This document shows, piece by piece, positions 57,301 to 64,000 of a stretch of DNA of 64,000 nucleotides. A program made the translations under genes and the position numbers. The notes beneath the pieces were generated by a model that was not told the DNA's origin, did no database searches, and was given only the letters and a program-made list of their open reading frames with translations. The stretch is from positions 21,441,001-21,505,000 of the forward strand of contig NC_088359.1 in NCBI RefSeq assembly GCF_036884655.1, written 5' to 3'. Position 1 is the first letter of the stretch, and each line of letters begins with the position of its first letter. The stretch comes from Musa acuminata AAA Group. Lineage: Eukaryota; Streptophyta; Magnoliopsida; Zingiberales; Musaceae.

Positions 57301-58353
57301 TCCACTATCTAGATACCATCTCTTGCTCCTAGCTTGTGATGGTGTATGTTTCTCTTCTCCGATGGCCATTAGGGCGTAATGAGCAACTTGCTCGGTGTTG
57401 GACTCCTCTTCTTCGGACGCGCTTGAATCATCCCACGTTGCCTTGAGCGCCTTCTTCTTTGATGTTCTCTTTTTGGCTTGAGGACAATCGTTCTTGTAGT
57501 ATCCCGATTTTTTGCATTCATAGCAAATCACTTGGTCCTTCTTTTGTTCGAATTTATTTTTTGTATTATTTTTAAATTTGTTCTTTCTTAAATATTTTTT
57601 AAATTTTTGAGTCAAAAGTGCAATGTCATTGTCACTATCCTCATCACTTGATGTTCCTTTCAAGTGGTCTTCTTGTGATTTGAGTGTCATATCCTTCCTG
57701 TTCTTTGGAAGGGGGTTCTCGAGCTCGTCATGAGCTTGACATGTCATTTCGTAGGTCATTAGAGACCCAATGAGTTCTTCAAGAGGGAATGTTTTAAGGT
57801 CTTTGGCCTCTTGAATGGCCGTAACTTTTGGATCCCAACTTTTAGGGAGGGATCTTAAGATTTTAGTTACTAGTTCAAAGTTAGTAAAATCTTTACCAAG
57901 AGTTTTGAGTCCATTGATGACATCCATAAACCGGGTGTACATGTCTCCGATGGACTCACTTGGTTTCATTCGGAAAAGTTCGTAAGAGTGCACAAGGATG
58001 TTGATTTTGGACTCTTTCACTCGGCTAGTGCCTTCATGAGTGACCTCAAGAGTTCTCCAAATATCAAAAGCCGAATCACAAATTGAAACACGATTAAATT
58101 CATTTTTGTCTAGTGCACAAAATAAGGCATTCATAGCCTTTGCATTTAAGGCAAAAACCTTCTTCTCCGATTCATTCCATTCGCTCATCGGAAGAGAAGA
58201 TTTTTGAAATCCGTTTTCAACAATAGTCCAAAGCTTGAAATCCATGGAAATGAGGAAGATCCTCATACGAGTCTTCCAATAAGTATAATCCGACCCATTA
58301 AACAAGGGTGGACGTGTGATAGAATGACCCTCATGTATGCCGGAGTAAGCCAT
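54307..58353 (-). CDS. Gag-pol polyprotein of the host SIRE-like element, 1348 residues, open frame
   Basis: A single open frame holds gag (about residues 1-300), protease (D-S-G at 349-351), integrase (H-H-C-C then D, D and E in L-D-L-F-G-P, S-D-H-G-G-E-F and V-V-E-R-K-N-R), reverse transcriptase and RNase H ([22 protein letters not shown]). The polyprotein would assemble particles, copy the RNA and integrate the cDNA. Three changes argue against function. The zinc knuckle has Tyr 285 in place of His. RT motif A reads Q-M-Y-V-K, with Tyr 950 in place of the catalytic Asp. The RT box reads Y-V-D-G, with Gly 1038 in place of the second Asp. Compared with the nested copy, about 200 residues with a second zinc knuckle are missing between gag and protease. 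The ATG at 58353 follows the primer site by 38 bases. Confidence 0.93.
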   Translation of the reverse strand: MAYSGIHEGHSITRPPLFNGSDYTYWKTRMRIFLISMDFKLWTIVENGFQKSSLPMSEWNESEKKVFALNAKAMNALFCALDKNEFNRVSICDSAFDIWRTLEVTHEGTSRVKESKINILVHSYELFRMKPSESIGDMYTRFMDVINGLKTLGKDFTNFELVTKILRSLPKSWDPKVTAIQEAKDLKTFPLEELIGSLMTYEMTCQAHDELENPLPKNRKDMTLKSQEDHLKGTSSDEDSDNDIALLTQKFKKYLRKNKFKNNTKNKFEQKKDQVICYECKKSGYYKNDCPQAKKRTSKKKALKATWDDSSASEEEESNTEQVAHYALMAIGEEKHTPSQARSKRWYLDSGCSRHMTGDPSHFSMLTNKEEGYVTFGDNNQGKIIGKGTIGNKLKFSIDDVLLVDGLKHNLLSVSQLCDKGYIVRFESNVCIIEKPNHNITMIALKQNNVYTINLDELSNEMCFSALNDDAWLWHRRLGHASIKLISKISSRDLVRGIPNIKFIKDKVCDACQLGKQIKTSFKPKTQISTTRPLQLIHLDLFGPIDTTSLGGSKYAFVIVDDYTRYTWNYFLAHKSDCFKCFSKFCKLTQNEKGFMISSIRSDHGGEFQNRDFQNFCEVNGYNHNFSSPRNPQQNGVVERKNRNLQEMARTMLNEHSLPKYFWAEAVNTACYIMNRVLIRPSLSKTPYELWNNKKSNISYFKVFGCKCFILNERDALEKFDAKSDEGIFLSYSSVSKAFRVFNKRTLVIEESIHVVFNEIFNLKKNDFDDDLGFDNLNLNEPPPQNSNLDAPSSEISLPKEWKYIDAHPKELIIGDTSKGVQTHSSFKNFCANAVFLSQIEPKCIDEAIKDDFWIIAMQEELNQFERNKVWKLVPRPSDHLVIGTKWVFRNKQDENGIVVRNKARLVEKGFNQEEGIDYEETFAPVARLEAIRMLLAYAGSNNFKLFQMYVKSAFLNGFISEEVYVEQPPGFEISLLPNHVFKLTKALYGLKQAPRAWYERLSSFLILNNFSKGKVDTTLFIKYFKNNFLIVQIYVDGIIFGSSDESLCESFAKCMSHEFEMSLISELTFFLGLQIKQLSDGIFLNQSKYTLELLKQFNMDNSKAINTPMSTVTKLDMDENSENFDQKTYRGMIGSLLYLTATRPDIMFSVGLCARFQSNPKLSHLKSVKRIFRYIKGTPNLGLWYPKSEKFDLIAYADADFGGCRIDRKSTSGTCQFLGHALVSWTSKKQNSVALSTTEAEYIAASACCAQVVWMKNTLEDYGIHFKNVPIKCDNTSAICLTKNPIQHSRTKHIDIMHHFIRDHILNNNVVLEFIDTKHQLADIFTKALNEDQFEFIRRELGMLNCP

Positions 58354-58391
58354 CTCTCTTGGGTATCAAACCAAATATGAGAGTGAGCCTT

Positions 58392-58403
58392 GCTCTGATA
58401 CCA
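58392..58403 (-). other. Primer binding site of the host element
   Basis: On the minus strand TGGTATCAGAGC, two bases inside the LTR end. Confidence 0.9.
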
Positions 58404-58405
58404 AT

Positions 58406-59641
58406 TGTTAGGATCAGAGCGGCACTAAGAGGGGGGGGGGTGAATTAGTGCAGCGATAAAGTGTGATAAACTTTTGATGATTTAAACACTTTCGGAAACT
58501 TCGTACGATAAAAGTAACGTTTTCGTTTGAAACTGTTTCGATTGCGTTTTAACTTGAAGAGATAAGTAAGACGGAGACAAAGAAGTAGAGCATTAAAGTG
58601 CAAATGGATTGTAGTAATGTAAATGACAATAAGTAAATGCAAACCAGAGATCACGTTGATTTTACAGTGGTTTGGTCAAATGACCTACATCCACTTGCGA
58701 GGCCCCTCTTCGATGAGGCTCCCACCTTCCACTAGCAAATCTCTTGAAGGGGAAGGGTAAATACCCCTCTTACAACTTTTTACAAGCGGTTCACTCTCTT
58801 ACAGATTTTTAGCAAGAAAGAAGGAGGTGAACACTAGCAAATTGAAAACAAGACTAGCAAAGACTTTTCTAAGACCTTTCTCTCAAACAATTGCTGCTCA
58901 AAAAGTTGTAATCTCAGCTGAGATTTGAGGGGTATTTATAGGCCTCAAGAGGATTCAAATTTGGGCTCCAAAATTTGAATCTTCTTTGGTTCCCGATGTT
59001 GGCGGTGCCACCGCCTGTCAGTTTCTGACACTGATAGTGGACTGGCGGTGCCACCGTCCAGCCAAACGGTGCCACCGCCCAGCTCTCGGGTGCTGGGCGG
59101 TGCAACCGCCCAGTCTGGCGGTGCCACCGCCAGACCCTTCGGTTCACTGGTTGGGCTTCAAATTTAGCCCAAACCAAGTCTAATTTTAGGCCCAGTTGGC
59201 CCCTAACCAGGATATAGGATTATCTCTTAATCCTAATCCTAATTACAAGTGAACTACATAACAAAAAAACATCCTAAGCAAGTTTTCAACCGCGAACGTC
59301 GAGTCTTGTTCCGATGAGCTTTCCGACGGACTCCCAGCAAGCTCCCGAACTTATGATGACTTTAACGAGTATCCGAGCCTTCTCGGTGATCTCCGTGAAC
59401 CTCCAACGATCTCTTCGGCGAACTTCCGAAAATTCCAACAGGTTCCCGATTTCTTCTTAGTTGGTTTCGGCAGCATCTCCGACGATTCTTCGGACTCTTA
59501 AACGTCCATCGAACTTGACTCTGGTATTCTTGCTTTGTGTTTTCTGGTTATCATAGTTAATCATGCACACTTAACTCAATAATATGGATTAGATCAATTA
59601 ACCAATCAATTGATTTTATCATCAAAATCCGAGATTCAATA
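58406..59641 (-). repeat. 5' LTR of the host SIRE-like element
   Basis: It runs TGTTAGGATCAGAG to GAGATTCAATA on the plus strand, 1236 bases; the last CA is mutated to TA. It has a G tract of 10 (58431-58440), the U3 palindrome array at 59000-59140, and a TATA box mirrored near 58934. Confidence 0.9.
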
Positions 59642-59646
59642 GAATT

Positions 59647-61475
59647 TTTTCATCAAGATCGTTGACGAAAAAGGCGAGAAAGGGCAGCAACTGTTGCTGC
59701 CCTTGCTGCCCATGTAAAAGTGGCTAAAGGTTGCTAGTAGCCTTGGCCATTTACGTGCAGGCAGCTGGCTGCTAGTGGCCGACGGGCGGCATCCTTCCTG
59801 TAGTAGGCCGCGAGCACTGGTGCCCGTAGGGGTGGGCATTGCACTGCAAGGGGCGATGCCTATGTGCACTACCCCGGTAAGGGGCAACGCTATGCCCGCG
59901 GGCAGACCTACCGTAGGGGCACTGCTCGACGAGGCATGACCTACGGGCGTTGCCCCGCGGGTAGAACCGCCCGCGGAGGTGGCGCCGCCCGCAAGGGTGC
60001 CCACCCGCGAGGTCAACGCTACCCGCAGGGGCGCACACCTGCATGGGCAATGCCGCCAGCGGGCGTGCCGCCCGCAGGGAGGGGCAACGCCTCCGCCCTC
60101 CGCCGCACAAGTCGCTGCTAGCAAGGTGGCGGCAACGACGACAGCAGTAGGGGAAAGGGAGAAAGAGGGTTAGGGTTTTGGGCAAAAAGATAGTTTTGCC
60201 CCTATGAATTTAAGAAATTCTCGTTCTATCCTTTTTTCCAAATTATGAAAATACCCTTTAGAATTCAAAAAAATTTATTGTATGTCCCTGATTTCAAAAA
60301 TTATTAATTAATTAAAAGATTTAATTGATTATTATTTTATTATTATCTAGTAGTCCTACATGATGATGATTTATACACGTGATGTATGATTTATGAACGG
60401 ATGAACATGGATCGTGTGATGTGTGTACCTATGATTATTATTATTGAGGCATATGAGCCTTCATTTTATTTCTCATTTATTGTCAAGCCTGCGTACTTAT
60501 GATTAAATTGTAATCATATGAGGAGGCATGGCGGGAGTGTGGAATCATTAGCGGGACCCACGAGACGGACGATCGCGATGCATAGAGATGCGTCGAGATG
60601 CCGACGGAATCGACGACAACGAGATGGACGATCACATGGCATAGAGATGCACCGCTGCACATATAGATCTTAATGTGAGTTATTAGGCCCACTAGCTCGG
60701 GCCTAATCACATTAGGCTATGGTCCATGATCATCTGGTGTGATTGCTTATGTGATGTATGATTTTTATACACCTACTAGATATGTATATATATTTGCATG
60801 CAATGTAGATATATATTAAATATGTATATGTGTGACATTTCATATTAGGAGACCAAATCAAAGAAACCCCTCTCTCAACAATATTAAGTCGGTAAATGTG
60901 AGGCAATTAGATTAACCCACGTAGCCTTCCATCGTTATAGGTAGGGATCGATTCTTGGTATAGGTTAAGTTGGTCGAGTCCCTCGAGGCTCACCTATATT
61001 GTAATTCGCTATCTTACCTATGACATAGAGATGTCACCAGTGACCTGAGGATATGGTATGCTTGGTCAAGTCCCTCGAGGGTATATCATCAAATCAGACT
61101 CATCTTGTAACGATGGTATTAACTTAACCGAACATCATAGTTGGTCGAGTCCCTCGAGACCATGGTGATTCGAAGGCCAAATGGGACGGGAATCACAAGG
61201 AGTTATGATCGGCAAGAGTTGCCTACCTTTCAGGCTTAGTGTGATTGGTCAAGTCCCTCGAGGTTACATTAAGATGCTAATTGGATTCTGATCCCCGCTA
61301 GAAGTTTGTCGGAGACTTCTATTTCACGTGCTGAGGGTATCACGTGACTCGTAAGTAAAATAGTGGGTGCATATTAAGATAGAAGTCAATATCTTGATTG
61401 TTTATTTTTTGTAAAATCTACATGTTATTCATTTCTGTTCCATCTTTATTTTCAGAAAATATCACTTTCAAATCC
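59647..61475 (+). other. Leader of the Angela-like element with a GC-rich block and short repeats
   Basis: This continues the leader broken at 42709. At 59760-60120 it is very GC-rich, with recurring GGGCAACGC and GCCCGC-GGG words. Frames in it on both strands look like by-products of composition. Farther right, TTGGTCGAGTCCCTCGAGG-type words occur four times (60973-61265). No protein is recognised before gag at 61490. Confidence 0.55.
60973..61265 (+). repeat. Four spaced copies of TTGGTC(A/G)AGTCCCTCGAG
   Basis: Copies start at about 60973, 61052, 61142 and 61246, spaced 79, 90 and 104 bases. Only this 18-base word is conserved, and the spacers differ. Confidence 0.85.
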
Positions 61476-61489
61476 CTTATGTAGCATAC

Positions 61490-62473
61490 TTGATGTCAAC
61501 CGCCTCACTAGTCCAAATTATACGGATTGGCTCCGTACCTTGAGAATTATTCTCACGGTGGAGAAAATCGCATACGTCCTTGATATAGTGATGCATACGC
61601 CCAAGGAAGGGGCAAGCGAGGATGAGATCGCTCGCTACATGAAGTACATTGATGACTCCACTCTTGTTCAATGTTACATGTTGGGCTCCATGACTATTGA
61701 GTTATAGAGATAGCATGAAAAGATGGATGTCAGATCCATTCTCCTATATGTCTGTAAATTATTTGAGGAACATGGAATGACTCAATGATATGAGATATCC
61801 AAGAGCCTATTTTGTACTAGGATGATTGAGGGGACACCGGTTCAGAACCATGTCCTAAAGATAATTGAGTGGATAGATAAACTCACAAGTCTAGGAATGG
61901 TCCTAGAGGATAACTTGTGTGTGGATCTTGTGCTTCAGTCCCTACCAGATTCCTTTTCATAGTTTATAATGAATTTTAATATGAACAAGCTTGAGGTTAC
62001 TCTCTCGGAGCTCCTCAATATGTTGAGGAAGGCAGAGAGCACTATCAAGAAAGAGAAGCCAGTTCTCTACACTAGTGAGACCAGAAAGAAAAGTAAAAAA
62101 GTCCCTTAAGAATGGCAAGAGCAAGGGCAGACTAGGTAAAGCAAAGGTTACTAAGAAAGATCCGGTAAAGGACAAAGGTCAGTGCTTTCACTACGGAAAA
62201 GATGGGTACTGGAAGAAGAACTACAAATAGTATCTTGCAGAGAGGTGAAACAGAAGCTTGGAGAAGCTTTAGGTACATTCATGATCAATCTCCAGTTGTC
62301 AAATTTTTGTGATAGTGCATTGGTATTGGATACTGGTATTGCTTATCACATTTGTAATTTTTTTTAGATTTTGGAAAAGCCAAGGAGATTGATGAGAGAA
62401 ATATTGCATAATGGTTTATTTATGTTAGACACTGCTCCACATATTATGAATGTAAGTATGTCCAAGAGGACAC
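61490..62473 (+). pseudogene. Angela-like gag with a scrap of protease, decayed
   Basis: Gag reads D-V-N-R-L-T-S-P-N-Y-T-D-W-L-R-T-L-R from 61491, then V-L-D-I-V-M-H-T-P, Y-E-I-S-K-S-L-F-C-T-R-M and L-Q-S-L-P-D-S-F. In-frame stops occur (for example at about 61705, 61790 and 61960), and a frame change near 62095. The zinc knuckle is ruined (C-F-H-Y-G-K-D-G-Y-W-K-K-N-Y, two key residues lost). A protease start L-D-T-G-I-A-Y-H-I-C appears at about 62325, followed by a jump to N-G-L-F-M-L-D-T-A-P-H-I-M-N-V-S, which belongs farther on in such polyproteins, so an internal deletion is likely. Confidence 0.8.
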
Positions 62474-63381
62474 TGTTAGGATCAAGAGAGGCACTAAGAG
62501 GAGGGATGAATTAATGCAGCGGAAAGCTTTCCGGATTTCAAAAGTCTTTATTTCGATTAAAACCGATTCCGACTAAAAATGGTTTTGATTCAATCCATTT
62601 CGGAGAGAATTTGAACTTGAAAGCTTTCATAAAAGTGCAAGAGATGATTAAGGAGATTTGCAATAATGTAAATTACACAAATGAAAAGCGTTGGTTTCAT
62701 AAAATCATCGTACAATTAAAACCGATCTCGGAAGGTGTTTACTTGAAAGCGTATGCGAGCATAGGCGTAGTAAAAGCACAGTAAGGAGGAGAGGCAGTTT
62801 GCTATAAAAGTAAATTGCTTAAAGTAAATACAAACCGAGTTTTAGAGTGGTTCGATCAATGTGACCTACATATACTTTCATATTGCTCCTCTAATGAGGT
62901 CGCTGGCATCCACTAAAGGCCTTCCTTCAATAGGCGAAGGCCAACCACCTTTTACAGCTCTTTCTCCTTTTGCCGGGTTTAGGAGACAACCTTTACAAGT
63001 CTCACTCCTCTTTCTTGGATGGTTTCAAGGCTAAGAGATGAAGGAGGAGAATTCTTCTCACTTTTACAATACTTTAAGACTCAAGAACTCAAGATTATGC
63101 CAATGCTTTCGTGCCCTTTCATGCAGAAAAGGGTGGGGTTTTTATATGCCCCAGTAGCTTCAAAATTGAAGCCAAAAAGTATCTCATCCTGGATTTCTAG
63201 GGTACTGGCAGTACCACTACTATTATTGGGCAGTACCATTGCCTGACACCTGACATTAGGCAGTACCACCACCCAGATAGCTTGGGGCACTACTTTCTAA
63301 GCAGTGCCACCGCCGACTAGGAATTTAAGGGCTGAATGAGCTGCTCAATTCGGCCCAATTCAACCTTGTTAAGGGCTCAGT
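62474..63381 (-). repeat. SIRE-like LTR, minus strand, truncated at its 5' end
   Basis: On the plus strand it starts TGTTAGGATCAAGAGAGGC and contains the GAATTAATGCAGCGG, GGTTCGATCAATGTGACCTAC and U3 array parts (63215-63315). The GAGATTCAACA end is missing because another LTR begins at 63382. No primer site lies to its left. Confidence 0.7.
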
Positions 63382-64000
63382 TGTGTCGAATCTCGGATTT
63401 TGATGATGAAGTCAATTGTCATTTGTTATCTAATCCATCTGTTGAGATAAGTGTGTAGGATTAACTACGATAAAAGTAAGACATGCAGCAGGAGTTGCGC
63501 CGGAGTCAAGACAATGATCATGTTGGGAGTTTGAGAGTTCGACGGAAGTTCGGACAGTCGTCGGAGGTTCTGTAAGAACAAATCCGAGAAGTCCATTAGC
63601 TTGCCAAAGAAGCTCGTCGGAACTCGCCAAGTGGATCGTCGCAAGTCCAGGAGTTTGCCGGAAGTCCGCAGGAGCATCACCGAGGGTTCATCGGATGATC
63701 GACGGAAGTTCGCCGGAAGCTCATCGGAAGAAGCGACTGACACACCGGAGCAAATTGCAGTAAATGTCTTAGGGAATGTCGTAGTTAGCACAATGATTAA
63801 GTTGGAAATGGGAGGTGATCCCATTAACTTAATCTTGGGGCAATTGGGCCCCTGAAAAACCCAAATTGGGCCGAATGGATCAACCCATTCGGACCCTGAT
63901 TTCTGCCAAGCGGTTGAACCGCCCAAGGCAGGAGGTTGCACCGCCTGGGCTCAGTCTCCGAGCGAGACTGGGAGGTGCAACCGCTCCAGCCAGGCGGTGG
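63382..64000 (+). repeat. SIRE-like family 2 LTR, plus strand, cut by the window end
   Basis: It starts TGTGTCGAATCTCGG and continues with AGTGTGTAGGATTAACTACG, ACATGCAGCAGGAGTTGCGCC and the start of the U3 array. It matches 33215-33755 closely. Whether an element or a solo LTR follows cannot be seen. Confidence 0.75.

Larger units (their letters stand above)
42710..59641 (-). mobile_element. Complete SIRE-like Ty1/copia element, with a second element nested inside
   Basis: Five-base GAATT flanks both ends (42705-42709 and 59642-59646). On the minus strand the order is 5' LTR 59641-58406, primer site 58403-58392, gag-pol 58353-54307, nested plus-strand element 46277-54302 (removed in thought), extra ORF 45766-44792, polypurine tract 43992-43980 and 3' LTR 43979-42710. 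Without the nested element it is about 8.9 kb. An extra ORF between pol and the 3' LTR is a known feature of SIRE/Maximus elements, usually called env-like. The open gag-pol suggests modest age. Confidence 0.9.
41104..62473 (+). mobile_element. Angela-like Ty1/copia element, split by a nested insertion
   Basis: The pieces are the 5' LTR (41104-42637), primer site (42639-42650), first leader bases (42651-42709), and then, after the SIRE-like insertion of 42710-59641, the rest of the leader (59647-61475) and gag plus a scrap of protease (61490-62473). The GAATT at 42705-42709 and 59642-59646 is the target duplication that proves the two parts belong together. The right side ends where an inverted LTR starts at 62474. 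Confidence 0.7.

Noticed and set aside
59636..60185. Frames of 162 and 137 codons in the GC-rich leader block
   Set aside because: Open frames occur on both strands, the composition is repetitive, and there is no domain. They are explained by base composition.
1..64000. tRNA genes, CRISPR arrays, bacterial-type operons
   Set aside because: No tRNA fold with GGTTCGAATCC-type arm was found. Regular repeats are microsatellites or LTR boxes. Spliced genes show a eukaryotic nuclear genome.

Overview
The window looks like nuclear DNA of a flowering plant, most likely a commelinid monocot. It has spliced genes with GT-AG introns, one very GC-rich P450 gene in an AT-rich background, long microsatellites, and many nested LTR retrotransposons. 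The repeat families remind me of banana and its relatives (Musaceae), but that is an impression from memory and was not searched.

Layout. 1-3447: left-truncated, decayed Ty3/gypsy element on the minus strand. 3448-6500: AT-rich intergenic DNA. 6698-9667: the eight-exon gene for the beta subunit of F-actin capping protein. 12099-13869: a two-exon CYP78A cytochrome P450 of the PLASTOCHRON1/KLUH type. 13870-19374: gene-free DNA with a tandem duplication, microsatellites and two promoter-like patches. About 19375-32430: a large decayed inverted duplication. Each arm carries the promoter and first-exon start of a CYP78A gene, and the two fragments point at each other. A Ty1/copia element (19786-25905) sits in the left arm, and a fold-back repeat cluster fills the spacer. 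32812-42637: fragments of several LTR elements, a solo LTR nested in a gag relic, and two LTRs head to head.

42710-59641: a complete SIRE-like Ty1/copia element on the minus strand, flanked by GAATT. It has an open 1348-residue gag-pol frame plus an extra 324-residue ORF. Inside it lies a second complete SIRE-like element on the plus strand (46277-54302), flanked by ATTTT and inserted right behind the host gag-pol stop codon. The host element itself sits in the 5' leader of an Angela-like copia element: LTR 41104-42637, leader and decayed gag resuming at 59642. 62474-64000 holds two more LTRs of the SIRE type.

Only two ordinary host genes are supported, and they are unrelated in function: actin filament capping and organ growth or plastochron control. 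Points most worth a second look: the facing CYP78A fragments, which could give hairpin RNA against the intact gene nearby; an Arg in place of the usual Gly in the CYP78A heme loop; an open gag-pol frame that has lost two catalytic aspartates of its reverse transcriptase; an extra ORF with its own LTR-like promoter module; and palindromic GGCGGTG/CACCGCC arrays just upstream of the LTR TATA box.

All boundaries come from reading the sequence by eye. Retroelement lineage names (SIRE, Angela, Tekay, Tat) are judgements from motifs.
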